Source of the DNA: Pelosinus fermentans JBW45
Lineage (GTDB): Bacteria; Bacillota; Negativicutes; DSM-13327
Assembly (NCBI RefSeq): GCF_000271665.2
Contig: NZ_CP010978.1
Location: forward strand, 1,582,501 to 1,646,500
Direction: 5' to 3'
DNA length: 64,000 bases
Position 1 is the stretch's first letter; the number at the start of each line of letters is the position of its first letter. The notes beneath the pieces are model-generated. The model worked only from the letters and a program-made list of their open reading frames with translations, did no database searches and was not told the DNA's origin. Made by a program: the position numbers and the translations under genes. This document shows positions 1 to 8,063 of this stretch, one piece after another.

Positions 1-1
1 A

Positions 2-2113
2 GTAATTGAACAAGTTTTTCCTGGGGGAAAAATAAAAGAGGGGCCAACCTTAAACGGGCTGACCAGTTTTTTAGTGGGCCTACCAGCACAAAATAAAACA
101 AAACAAACCTATGAAAGCATTGACAGTATTTTTGGCAGTGTTCCAGGTCGTTCGGGGATTAGTATTATGACTGAACCACGAGTAACCTTAAAGGCGGTGC
201 CAGAAGGAGCAAAAAATACAATCATTGAACAAATTATGCAGATTGATGGCGTGCTATTTGCTTTTCGTGATGGCGGTTCCGTTACTGTTATTATTCAATC
301 CATTAGTAAATCGGCTTCTGTCAATGCCGAGATTGAAAAATTACTCAGCCAGTATCATACAATTGATATTGCATTTCCAGTTGGTAGTGAACCTGAGAAC
401 TCTATGCGTTTAGGTGAGCAGATTGCCAATGCAATGCGAGAGGAAAAGGCAGTTGGTTACGCTGAAAGCGTTTCCGTGGACAGCAAAAGTAGTGATATGG
501 TGTATTTAGTGAGTTCGATGATCGAGCTAAAACGTTTTTTGACTGCTTTTGCTACCAAGGCTACTATTACTCCAGCAGCTGGAGTTACGTTTATGCTTGG
601 TGATACCATTGCATTTCAGGGAACGGCTGCCAGTGAGCTTGTTTCTGGTGTGCCCCTGGATTCCGCAAACGTGTTAGTAAAAGTAACAATGGTAAAGAGC
701 GGTGGTTCAGCTGAAGGGATGGTTATACAAGGTGATGGAACCCAAGCAGCCAATGGGCAAGGACATGCTGTTATCAATAATGTTATTGGAAATCTTGTCG
801 GAACAGCCGTTTTTCACAATCCTCGCACTCAATTAGGAAATGCCTTGAAAGAAACATCGAGCTTGGTTCTTCAAATTCCCAAGATCGCTCAAGATGCTCA
901 AAATATGACTGGCGTTGCCAATAATGCGCTGAATAGTTATAGCGGCAGTATTACTGCGGTAGAAGAGACTTTAAGCAGCTTGGCTAAGGCAGAAACAACG
1001 ATTGAAGCAGCGACAAGTGGTTTAGCAAAGCTCGATACCAGTGCCATTCAGTTGCAATTGACGAATTCTTCACGTGCGATGGGCAGCCTTGTCAGCACCT
1101 TGCAAATTATCCGATTATTAAATCCTGAGGTATCATCTTCCATTAATGAACTGACTGCAACACAGCAAAATTTAGTGACTCTGCAAAATACACTGAGCGC
1201 AGTTGATAATGTGGCAGCTGATGCCCGACGGGCGCGGGCAGCTATTGATGGGATCGTAGCCAATGGCAATAGTATGGTCACTAATTTACGTACTTTTGAT
1301 GTGAATGGAGCTCGCCAGACTCTTAATGAAACTGGTAATGGCATTGCTCAATTGCAGCAATTTAACACACCCCTTATTGCAGCTCAGTTACAGTATCTGG
1401 GAGCGGCTGTTCCAAACTTGAAAGATGAGGAAATCAGCCGATCAGCCAATTTAATGGATCAGTTTATTGCAGGACAGGTAATACCCAGTCAGCGTATTCA
1501 AATATTGACAAAAAACAATATTACAACGGACTTTGCAGGACCTATTATCTATCGAGTAGTAGGGCATAACAATGTGTCATTATATACTTCTGCTGTGGGT
1601 ATCATTGAGCCTGATCCCCGGGCCGAAGTTATGACGATTTTGATGCAAGTGAAAGCAATTTTAGCCGGCATGGTTTCGCTGATTGCTGTGATGATATTCT
1701 TGACTCTTGATCATACAGCCATTATGACCGTCATTCGTCGAAAACGGGCAGTCAATCAAGCACCTCGAGCTAAAGGGGTCAGACGAGTGGTGCAAGGTGT
1801 AAAAAATAGTTTTACTGCACCGGAATGTATCTATGGTATGGGGGTTGGTGCACTATTGCTTACGGCAATGTTTGTCTTGTCTGGCGGTGGAATTCCCAAT
1901 TTGCCGTGGATTGGCGTACCATTTCTAGGAGCGGTTATGGGGTTATTGCTTGCCAATAATGCAGAAAAAATTAGTCCAATTGCCATTGATGAATTAACTG
2001 CTGGGGAGTCACTTGGACTATCTTTTGATGAGGTAATGCGAGAAATTGTCATACCCAGTGGGCGCCCGGGACTCTTACAGACCATGAATCGCCGTAAAAT
2101 GAAGTTTAAATAA
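2..2113 (+). CDS. Large membrane protein, probable ABC permease partner (5' partial)
   Basis: The frame is open from the left edge, so the N-terminus lies outside the window; 703 residues are visible. The long first part is hydrophilic, rich in Ala, Asn, Thr and Ser and predicted helical, and looks extracytoplasmic. Membrane segments come late: one near 1660-1730 and two near 1835-1960. The last 40 residues (about 1990-2075) contain DELTAGESLGL followed by VMREIVIP, which resembles the EAA loop by which ABC permeases contact their ATPase. The ATPase gene follows after 15 bases. I infer a permease-like subunit of an ABC system with a large external domain. The substrate is unknown and I do not recognise a named family. 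Confidence 0.6.
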   Translation, partial: VIEQVFPGGKIKEGPTLNGLTSFLVGLPAQNKTKQTYESIDSIFGSVPGRSGISIMTEPRVTLKAVPEGAKNTIIEQIMQIDGVLFAFRDGGSVTVIIQSISKSASVNAEIEKLLSQYHTIDIAFPVGSEPENSMRLGEQIANAMREEKAVGYAESVSVDSKSSDMVYLVSSMIELKRFLTAFATKATITPAAGVTFMLGDTIAFQGTAASELVSGVPLDSANVLVKVTMVKSGGSAEGMVIQGDGTQAANGQGHAVINNVIGNLVGTAVFHNPRTQLGNALKETSSLVLQIPKIAQDAQNMTGVANNALNSYSGSITAVEETLSSLAKAETTIEAATSGLAKLDTSAIQLQLTNSSRAMGSLVSTLQIIRLLNPEVSSSINELTATQQNLVTLQNTLSAVDNVAADARRARAAIDGIVANGNSMVTNLRTFDVNGARQTLNETGNGIAQLQQFNTPLIAAQLQYLGAAVPNLKDEEISRSANLMDQFIAGQVIPSQRIQILTKNNITTDFAGPIIYRVVGHNNVSLYTSAVGIIEPDPRAEVMTILMQVKAILAGMVSLIAVMIFLTLDHTAIMTVIRRKRAVNQAPRAKGVRRVVQGVKNSFTAPECIYGMGVGALLLTAMFVLSGGGIPNLPWIGVPFLGAVMGLLLANNAEKISPIAIDELTAGESLGLSFDEVMREIVIPSGRPGLLQTMNRRKMKFK

Positions 2114-2128
2114 GCTGGGTGGATTAAG

Positions 2129-2896
2129 ATGCTTGTTATTCAAAATCTTTATAAACAATTTGGCAGTTTAGTAGCTGTTAATGAATTTAATCTTAGGGTA
2201 AAAACCGGGGAAACCGTTGTACTAATGGGACCATCTGGATGCGGGAAATCAACTGCCATTCGCACAATTAACCGTTTAGTAGAGCCGGATCGCGGCTCTA
2301 TCATGCTAAATGAATCCAATATTCTTGCAATGGATCCGGATGAATTGCGACAAGCTCGCAAACGGATTGGTTTTGTATTTCAGCATTTTAATCTGATTGG
2401 ACGTTTAAGCGCCCTTGAGAATGTTATGTTGGGATTAGTGATGAGCGGCGTGAAACGGGAAAATGCTGAAAGTCGGGCAATGGAGTCGTTGCGTAAGGTT
2501 GGTTTAGATAACCATCTGGATCACAAACCAGATCAGCTGTCAGGCGGGCAGCAGCAGCGTGTAGGAATTGCTAGAGCGCTGGCTTATGAGCCGGAGCTTA
2601 TGCTGTGGGATGAGCCTACTGCGTCCTTAGACCCAATTCTAGTACGTGAAGTATTAGTAGTAATGGAGGAGCTGGCCCGTTATCGTTCCAGTACTATGCT
2701 TGTAGTAACTCACGAATTGCCTTTTGCCCTACGGGTGGCTGATCGAATTGTACTTATGGATAATGGAAGAATTGTGGAAGAAGGCAAACCCTCACAGGTG
2801 TTTGTTAGTCCTGTCTCGGATATTGGAAAAAAGTATAAAGAATTGATTGAGTATCAGATGAATACCAGTGCACAAAGCTTATCAGGTAAGCTTTAA
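2129..2896 (+). CDS. ABC transporter ATP-binding protein, GlnQ/PhnC-like
   Basis: Cytoplasmic ATPase of an import-type ABC transporter, 255 residues. Walker A GPSGCGKST is at about residues 34-42, the Q-loop FQHFN at about 84-88, the signature LSGGQQQ at about 137-143, Walker B LMLWDEP at about 157-163 and the switch His in VVTHE. The family serves polar amino acids, phosphonate and related small solutes. It begins 15 bases after the upstream membrane protein and surely forms an operon with it. No solute-binding protein lies downstream, so any would have to be left of the window. The assignment as ABC ATPase is firm; the substrate is not known. Confidence 0.93.
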   Translation: MLVIQNLYKQFGSLVAVNEFNLRVKTGETVVLMGPSGCGKSTAIRTINRLVEPDRGSIMLNESNILAMDPDELRQARKRIGFVFQHFNLIGRLSALENVMLGLVMSGVKRENAESRAMESLRKVGLDNHLDHKPDQLSGGQQQRVGIARALAYEPELMLWDEPTASLDPILVREVLVVMEELARYRSSTMLVVTHELPFALRVADRIVLMDNGRIVEEGKPSQVFVSPVSDIGKKYKELIEYQMNTSAQSLSGKL

Positions 2897-2996
2897 AGGT
2901 AAGAGTTCAATGTCTTACTGACAGTCTTGCCGAAAAAGTTGCTTAATGATAAAATTAAGAATGCTCTAATTTTTATTGTTGAAAGTGATTTATAAA

Positions 2997-3881
2997 ATGG
3001 AATTTATACCTGCAAAAACAATTATATCTGGTTATGATACTGGTGATAATTGGTTTGGGAAAAATTATACTATGAATATTTACAAAGGCTGCTGCCATGG
3101 TTGTATCTACTGCGACAGCCGCAGTAGATGCTATCAAGTGGAAAATTTTGATGAGGTAAGGGCAAAGGAGAATGCTCTTGCCTTGATTTCATCGGAGCTG
3201 AAATCAAAACGCAGGACTGGAGTGGTAGGAACCGGTGCAATGAGCGATCCATACAATCCTTTTGAAAAGAAATATGGTTTAACAAGAGGTGCTATAGAGT
3301 TAATACATGCTAACCGTTTTGGTCTTTGTATTGCAACCAAAAGTGACTTGATCATAAGAGATATTGGTTTACTAAAGTCAATAAAAAAGCATTCGCCAGT
3401 GATTGTCAAAATGACCATTACCACTGCGAATGATATACTTTGTAAAAAAATAGAGCCGAATGTAGCAGACTCCTCCAGGCGATTTTCTGTCATTAGACAG
3501 CTTTCAGAGAATGGGATTTTTACTGGGATATTACTTATGCCCGTACTTCCATTTTTAGAGGATAATGAGCATAATATCAGTGAGATTATTCGCCATGCAC
3601 ATGAAAATGGAGCTAAGTTTATATATCCCTTGTTTGGAGTAACCTTAAGGCAGAATCAGAGAGAATGGTATTATCAAAAACTTGATGAACACTTTCCTGC
3701 TCTTCGGCAAAAATACATCCGTCAGTTTGGCAACGAATATGAGTGCCCTTCACCAAACGCAAAGCTGCTGTGGCAGTTGTTTAAAAATCAATGTAATCGA
3801 TTTGGAATTCTTTATAGAATGGATGATATTATCAAAGGCTATAAAAAAGGGTATGAGGACAATCAGTTTTCATTGTTCTAG
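2997..3881 (+). CDS. SPL-family radical SAM protein (SplB/COG1533-like)
   Basis: A 294-residue protein with a radical SAM cluster motif CxxxCxxC (C32, C36, C39, within CCHGCIYC) and a short N-terminal segment typical of the spore photoproduct lyase-like family. These enzymes bind a [4Fe-4S] cluster and S-adenosylmethionine; true SplB repairs spore photoproduct in DNA, but this shorter branch has no proven substrate. I chose the ATG at 2997, behind GAAAGTG, over an in-frame TTG at 2976. It stands alone between two unrelated genes. Family placement is good; a DNA-repair role is only possible. Confidence 0.82.
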   Translation: MEFIPAKTIISGYDTGDNWFGKNYTMNIYKGCCHGCIYCDSRSRCYQVENFDEVRAKENALALISSELKSKRRTGVVGTGAMSDPYNPFEKKYGLTRGAIELIHANRFGLCIATKSDLIIRDIGLLKSIKKHSPVIVKMTITTANDILCKKIEPNVADSSRRFSVIRQLSENGIFTGILLMPVLPFLEDNEHNISEIIRHAHENGAKFIYPLFGVTLRQNQREWYYQKLDEHFPALRQKYIRQFGNEYECPSPNAKLLWQLFKNQCNRFGILYRMDDIIKGYKKGYEDNQFSLF

Positions 3882-4016
3882 ATCAAAATATTATAAAGTC
3901 TTGCAAGAACTCAAAAGAGATTCTGCAGGACTTTATTGTTATTATTTTTCGTCTCAATGAAAGAAAAACTATAAATATTGGGAATCCTATAGAAAAAACG
4001 AGTATGTGAGGTAATC

Positions 4017-4388
4017 ATGTATTGTGATTTTTGTGGTAAGAAACCTTCTTATAATGCAAAATACTGTCGTTACTGTGGCCAGAAATTAAAAGAGTATTTA
4101 GGCGATACTCAACCTTTGCCTGTTATCAATGAAGCAATGGTGCATGGTCATAATACTAAACAGCAAATCATGATCGTTGCACCTGAACCATGGTATAAAT
4201 CAATAGTTCCTAAGAAAACAGTAACCAAGCGATCTAAAGCATGGCGAATGGCATATGATTTGTTTGCTTTGGGGGTGCTTGTCGGGCTGCTATATATATT
4301 GGCAACATTTAAAACGATTCAGGAGTACCAAGCTTTAACAGCATTATGGGGCGTACTATGGGCTAGCTGCATATGGTGGAAACGTTAA
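4017..4388 (+). CDS. Zinc-ribbon membrane protein
   Basis: A 123-residue protein. The first 20 residues hold two CxxC pairs (C3/C6 and C17/C20) forming a zinc ribbon of the zinc_ribbon_2 type. A polar linker follows, then two hydrophobic helices (about 81-98 and 105-120) ending in WWKR. The layout is a cytoplasmic zinc finger tethered to the membrane. The function is unknown. It is preceded by GAGGTAATC, a usable ribosome binding site. Its neighbours do not suggest a role. Confidence 0.75.
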   Translation: MYCDFCGKKPSYNAKYCRYCGQKLKEYLGDTQPLPVINEAMVHGHNTKQQIMIVAPEPWYKSIVPKKTVTKRSKAWRMAYDLFALGVLVGLLYILATFKTIQEYQALTALWGVLWASCIWWKR

Positions 4389-4525
4389 AGCACATTTGGT
4401 TTGGTACTCTCCTTTTGGATAGTAGCACACAAAAAGGTGCATACTATACTTCTTCATATATTTATATTATCATATATACATAAGGATTTTGTAAAGCAAA
4501 ATGAAAAACAAAGGAGATCATAGTT

Positions 4526-5035
4526 ATGACTATATTTAATGAGATTAAACCTGAGGAATTTGAACAGAGCCCTTTTAAAATGATAGGAAAAGACTGGATG
4601 CTGATTACTGCAGAAAAAGAGGGAAAGCAGAATACTATGACCGCTTCTTGGGGTGGATTTGGTGTAATGTGGGCAAAAAATGTCGCTTACATTGTGATTC
4701 GCCCACAACGCTTCACTAAAGAGTTTATCGATCAATCAGATACCTTTTCCCTCACTTTTTTTGATGAAAGTTTTAGAAAAACCTTAAGTTATCTTGGAGC
4801 AAAGTCTGGCAGAGATGAAGATAAAATAGGAAAATCTAATTTGACGGTCCTTCATGCAGATGGCATTCCGCTCTTTGAAGAAGCAAATATAGCGATTCTT
4901 TGCAAAAAATTATATGCACAAGAATATAAACCCGAATGCTTTATCGCGCAAGATCTTAACGAAAAATGGTACCTTGATAAGGATCACCATACTTTATATA
5001 TTGCAGAAGTTACTAAAATTCTTGTTAAAAAGTAA
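4526..5035 (+). CDS. Flavin reductase-like FMN-binding protein
   Basis: A 169-residue protein of the flavin reductase / DIM6-NTAB split-barrel family. Visible family features are the early TASWGGFGVMW segment (FMN phosphate contact region), YIVIRPQRFTKEFI and TFSLTFFDES. Members bind FMN and act as flavin reductases or as small flavoproteins of uncertain partner. It has a strong ribosome binding site (AAGGAG, 9 bases before ATG) and is followed by a clear intrinsic terminator, so it is a single-gene unit. The family is confident; the electron donor and acceptor cannot be read from the sequence. Confidence 0.85.
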   Translation: MTIFNEIKPEEFEQSPFKMIGKDWMLITAEKEGKQNTMTASWGGFGVMWAKNVAYIVIRPQRFTKEFIDQSDTFSLTFFDESFRKTLSYLGAKSGRDEDKIGKSNLTVLHADGIPLFEEANIAILCKKLYAQEYKPECFIAQDLNEKWYLDKDHHTLYIAEVTKILVKK

Positions 5036-5095
5036 TGAATACTTTGCTGGTATAAAACCCATCGCTGTTGTCTACTACATAACTTAGATACTATT

Positions 5096-5128
5096 AAAAA
5101 AAACACTGGAATCTCCAGTGTTTTTTTA
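5096..5128 (+). terminator. Intrinsic terminator after the flavin reductase-like gene
   Basis: Ten-base stem AAACACTGGA / TCCAGTGTTT (5101-5110 and 5114-5123) with a three-base loop, followed by a T run. The A run on the left makes it usable on both strands. Confidence 0.9.
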
Positions 5129-5156
5129 TCAGATAAGTTATAAAGTTAGGGGGACG

Positions 5157-5187
5157 TTAACCGCAGAGGACACAGAGAGCACAGAGG
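5157..5187. repeat. Dispersed repeat, family 2 (AACCGCAGAGGACACAGAGA type)
   Basis: A run of near-repeated units GCAGAGGACACAGAGAGCAC sits directly before the remnant of a 3D-domain gene. A related string occurs in reverse orientation at 47397-47427. Both are intergenic, and this one lies at the point where the reading frame of the broken gene loses similarity. Confidence 0.6.
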
Positions 5188-5195
5188 TTTTTAAC

Positions 5196-5348
5196 CTCGC
5201 GGTAGCCGAGGATACAGGCGGAGCGATTAAGGGGCATCGGATTGATATAGCAAAATGGACAATGAAAGAAGCCTATCGATTTGGTATTAAACCGGTGAAA
5301 GTATATGTGTTGCAGACTCCGTCGCAAAACAGTAGAAATCAGGCATAA
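5196..5348 (+). pseudogene. Remnant of a 3D (Asp-Asp-Asp) domain cell-wall protein
   Basis: The frame ending at 5348 encodes a string containing AEDTGGAIKGHRIDI and, further on, KPVKVYVL. This is the C-terminal half of the 3D domain found in MltA/YabE/RpfB-type murein-cleaving proteins. The first catalytic-region Asp and all upstream sequence are missing. Upstream of about 5195 the frame runs through a dispersed repeat and a terminator, not protein sequence. I read it as a 5'-truncated, inactive gene. A short expressed protein from 5118 is formally open but would lack half the domain. Confidence 0.7.
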
Positions 5349-5393
5349 TTCCATAGCCTTTCTCGCTGCACAGCAGAATAATAGGATCATAGT

Positions 5394-5431
5394 AACCTTA
5401 GCCAAACATTTGGCTAAGGTTGTATTTTTTA
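5394..5431 (+). terminator. Intrinsic terminator behind the 3D-domain remnant
   Basis: Perfect 13-base stem AACCTTAGCCAAA / TTTGGCTAAGGTT separated by only CA, followed by GTATTTTTT. It probably belonged to the broken upstream gene. Confidence 0.88.
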
Positions 5432-5565
5432 AGTAAAGATGAATCAATTGTATAGTGGTATATCGTCGGAATAAGACATTGTCACCTTGTTTTGCAATCT
5501 TACATAGGATAGAAAAGAGAGGATCTAGGAATGGGATTTGAAAATCAGAAAGGAGGGCTCTTTTT

Positions 5566-6489
5566 ATGTTGATTCCAAGTGAGTTTCAATTGTTTTTCTG
5601 GGTTTTAGGATCTCTTCTAGCGGCCAATGTATCGATGATGGCATTCTTTGTGTTGTTTGCTACGTTATCTGAAAGCAAGCTAAAAGGAGTGATCCGAAGG
5701 ATCATTTTGGAGCTGGATGCATTTGCAGATAAAATGGAAAACAGTGACAAGCGAAATCGAGCTATACAGCAAATAAATGAAACATTAGGTTGGAAAAAAT
5801 TTGTAATTCCATCGATACTCATTGGCTGGGTTACTGATATGGAAGTTGCTGAGATTCGTAAAGTACAGCAATCCATCGATTCATCCAACCGAACAGCCAC
5901 AAGACAAGTAACACTGACAGAGCTGAAGCAACTGGCCTTGCAAAGCAAAAACACTCTTTGGTCGGCAGCCAACAGCATGAATCGGGATGTAAAATTATAT
6001 CTGCACTGGTCAGGAGACCACTATGGTCAATTCTTTGATGATTATCATATTAATATCGATCAGGATGGCAGCGTTCACGTTACTACCAATGATTTCTCGC
6101 AAACAAAATCCCATACCTATAAGAGAAATACAGCTTCCATTGGTATTTGTTTAGCTTGCTGTTATGGTGCGACGACAGATAATTTTGGCAGTGAACCGCC
6201 AACAGCGATGCAGATCGAATCCATGAGTCAAGTGATCGCTGTGCTGTGTAAGGCACTGGATTTGACAGTCGATATTTATCGTGTTATGACCCATGCAGAA
6301 GCAGCAAACAATCTCGATGGTCTAAATCCGAGCTACGAAAGCAACGGTTATCCTGATGGAAAATATGGACCTGGTTTTAGTTGGGAGCGATGGGATTTGT
6401 GGTATATACCTGGTGTTGCAGAAGGGGAAGGCGGCAATGTTTTACGTGGAAAAGCAATTTGGTATCAATATAATGGAGTAGGCTTATAG
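5566..6489 (+). CDS. Membrane-anchored N-acetylmuramoyl-L-alanine amidase-like protein
   Basis: A 307-residue protein with a strong ribosome binding site (AAAGGAGGG). Residues about 8-33 form a membrane helix, followed by a basic and coiled segment to about 105 that recalls small phage holins. From about 140 the sequence fits the Amidase_2 / peptidoglycan-recognition fold: LHWSG with His147, SHTYKRNTASIGI at 182-194, and THAEAA with His243, the two His being likely zinc ligands. It should cut the amide bond between muramic acid and the stem peptide. No other phage genes adjoin it, so it may be a domesticated lysis gene. The amidase call is solid; the holin-like reading is tentative. Confidence 0.72.
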   Translation: MLIPSEFQLFFWVLGSLLAANVSMMAFFVLFATLSESKLKGVIRRIILELDAFADKMENSDKRNRAIQQINETLGWKKFVIPSILIGWVTDMEVAEIRKVQQSIDSSNRTATRQVTLTELKQLALQSKNTLWSAANSMNRDVKLYLHWSGDHYGQFFDDYHINIDQDGSVHVTTNDFSQTKSHTYKRNTASIGICLACCYGATTDNFGSEPPTAMQIESMSQVIAVLCKALDLTVDIYRVMTHAEAANNLDGLNPSYESNGYPDGKYGPGFSWERWDLWYIPGVAEGEGGNVLRGKAIWYQYNGVGL

Positions 6490-6510
6490 AAGCCTACTCC
6501 CAGTTTTGGT
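6477..6510 (+). terminator. Hairpin overlapping the amidase stop codon
   Basis: Nine-base stem AGTAGGCTT / AAGCCTACT (6477-6485, 6490-6498) with loop ATAG containing part of the stop codon. The T tract after it is short, so termination may be weak. Confidence 0.6.
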
Positions 6511-6604
6511 CAAATATGTTTGCTTCCTGTTCTTTTACAAAAATTTATGAAAATAAAATTAGTGAGCAGGAATCTAGGAGGAGTGCAACGAAAGAATAAC
6601 AACA

Positions 6605-6630
6605 ATAGTTTGTTTGTTCGATAAACTAAT
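6605..6630. promoter_or_regulatory. XylR operator upstream of xylR
   Basis: AGTTTGTTTGTTCGATAAAC with flanking AT/TAAT closely follows the Bacillus xyl operator pattern TTAGTTTGTTT...AAACTAA. It lies about 35 bases before the xylR start, which suggests autoregulation. Confidence 0.82.
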
Positions 6631-6663
6631 TGTTGCAAATATAGGAACAGGACAGAGGATAAT

Positions 6664-7833
6664 ATGAAAACTGCTGATCAAGTGTTAGTAAAACAGATTA
6701 ATAAAATGATTGTATTAAATACCATATATAAAAAAAGACCCATATCTAGGGCAGAAATTGCGAAAGTCACCGGACTCAATAAGTCAACAGTGTCTGCTTT
6801 AGTGGATGAACTGCTTACAGAAGAGTTGGTTTTAGAAATGGGAACGGGTGAATCACAAGGCGGTCGAAAGCCGGTTAATCTTTCTATCAATAAAGAGGTT
6901 GGCAATATTATCGGGATTGATTTAGGAGTCAATTACATCTTAAGTATTATGACAAACTTTGCAGGGGAAATTATTTGGGAAAAGCGCATTGATTTACAGC
7001 ACACCCATAACTCACCGGGGCAAAGAATTGCCGATTTGCAAACCTTAATTCAGGAAACGATTGAGAATGCATCCCAGACGGTTCGCGGTATCATTGGCAT
7101 CGGAATTGGTGTCCCGGGTATTGTAAATTATGAACAGGGACTGATTTTATCGGCACCTAATTTAGGGTGGGAGAATATTGAACTTAGATCAATTATTGAG
7201 CAGAAATTTGGCGTCCCGGTGTTTATTGATAATGAAGCGAATGCTGGTGCCATTGGGGAAAAATGGTTCGGCGCAGGGAAAAGAGCAGATGAGTTCTTAT
7301 ACATTAGTGCAGGCACGGGAATAGGAGCGGGAATTATTATTAATAATGAACTTTATCGCGGGTCAAGGGGATTGGCAGGTGAAATTGGGCATATGACAGT
7401 CTCTCTTGACGGGATACCTTGCTCTTGTGGCAATACAGGCTGCTTAGAAGAATATTCTTCGGAAAAAGCCCTATTTCGCTATATGAAAGAGCATATATGT
7501 GTGGAAGAATTGACCATATTTAATATTATAGATAACGCTATTGCAGGGGACGATGTGTCTCGACGGGCATTTGAGTATGTGGGTAAATACCTTGGTATTG
7601 GCGTGGCTAATCTTATTAATGCATTCAATCCTCAGCTTGTCATCATTGGAAATAGTCTGCCTTTAGCTGGTGATATTCTGATGGATGAATTGAGGAAAGA
7701 GGCTGGGAAACGCTGTTTTGCTTCTAAATATTTTTCGGTGAAAATCCTGCCTTCTCAACTTAATATGCATGCCTGTGCAATGGGAGCTGCTGCATTGGTC
7801 ATTTCCAGACTCTATGCATCACCGGTTTCATGA
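6664..7833 (+). CDS. xylR: Xylose-responsive ROK-family repressor
   Basis: A 389-residue ROK regulator. The N-terminal winged helix (about residues 19-55, with ISRAEIAKVTGLNKSTVSAL) binds DNA. The rest is a sugar-kinase-like fold with GIDLGVNYI near 82, GIGIGVPGIV near 143, and the zinc-binding CSCGNTGCLEEY at about 253-264. Members of this branch repress xylose genes until xylose binds. Three sites matching the known XylR operator flank it (before xylR and twice before xylB), and xylB, xylA and xylFGH follow, so the ligand call is well supported by context. The ATG at 6664 has AGAGGA upstream. Confidence 0.93.
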   Translation: MKTADQVLVKQINKMIVLNTIYKKRPISRAEIAKVTGLNKSTVSALVDELLTEELVLEMGTGESQGGRKPVNLSINKEVGNIIGIDLGVNYILSIMTNFAGEIIWEKRIDLQHTHNSPGQRIADLQTLIQETIENASQTVRGIIGIGIGVPGIVNYEQGLILSAPNLGWENIELRSIIEQKFGVPVFIDNEANAGAIGEKWFGAGKRADEFLYISAGTGIGAGIIINNELYRGSRGLAGEIGHMTVSLDGIPCSCGNTGCLEEYSSEKALFRYMKEHICVEELTIFNIIDNAIAGDDVSRRAFEYVGKYLGIGVANLINAFNPQLVIIGNSLPLAGDILMDELRKEAGKRCFASKYFSVKILPSQLNMHACAMGAAALVISRLYASPVS

Positions 7834-7848
7834 ATATGCTTTTTGCAG

Positions 7849-7881
7849 CTGCTAACTAAAATATTTAGTTTTAGTTAGCAG
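7849..7881 (+). terminator. Hairpin after xylR
   Basis: Thirteen-base stem CTGCTAACTAAAA / TTTTAGTTAGCAG with a seven-base loop. No long T run follows, but its position just past the xylR stop fits a terminator or mRNA end. The stem contains TTAGTTAG-like strings related to the operator half-site. Confidence 0.6.
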
Positions 7882-7902
7882 GAATATGCATGTAAACATC
7901 GA

Positions 7903-7928
7903 ATTAGTTTACCTGACCAACAAACAAT
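7903..7928. promoter_or_regulatory. XylR operator 1 upstream of xylB
   Basis: ATTAGTTTACCTGACCAACA and the following AACAAT match the half-sites TTAGTTT and AACAAA(C) of the Bacillus xyl operator with the same spacing. It lies in the xylR-xylB gap. Confidence 0.78.
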
Positions 7929-7987
7929 GAAGATAATAGCATGAATCTAAGGGAGGTGATACCATTTCGCTATATTTTTTTATTTAG

Positions 7988-8012
7988 TTAGTTTATCGGA
8001 GCAACGAACTTA
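7988..8012. promoter_or_regulatory. XylR operator 2 upstream of xylB
   Basis: TTAGTTTATCGGAGCAACGA followed by ACTTA forms a second imperfect operator about 85 bases downstream of operator 1. Paired sites at this distance would allow cooperative or looping repression of the xylBAFGH operon. Confidence 0.68.
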
Positions 8013-8063
8013 TGTAGAAGTAAGGAAAAAGTTGTCGAATGATCAAGGGGGGATAAGGGCGGA

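Noticed and set aside
3682-3960. Plus-strand frame of 92 codons overlapping the radical SAM gene
   Set aside because: It lies mostly inside a well-supported gene in another frame, has no ribosome binding site and no recognisable protein features.
5157-5447. Minus-strand frame across the 3D-domain remnant
   Set aside because: It runs through a terminator hairpin and a repeat; the plus-strand 3D similarity explains the region better.
7880-7910. Catabolite-responsive (cre) site near ATGTAAACATCG
   Set aside because: The central CG and the flanking pattern of a cre site do not line up well enough to claim.
7940-7990. Possible leader peptide behind GGGAGGTGAT upstream of xylB
   Set aside because: The only in-phase starts overlap the Shine-Dalgarno-like bases or are non-standard; the region is better explained as promoter and operator DNA.
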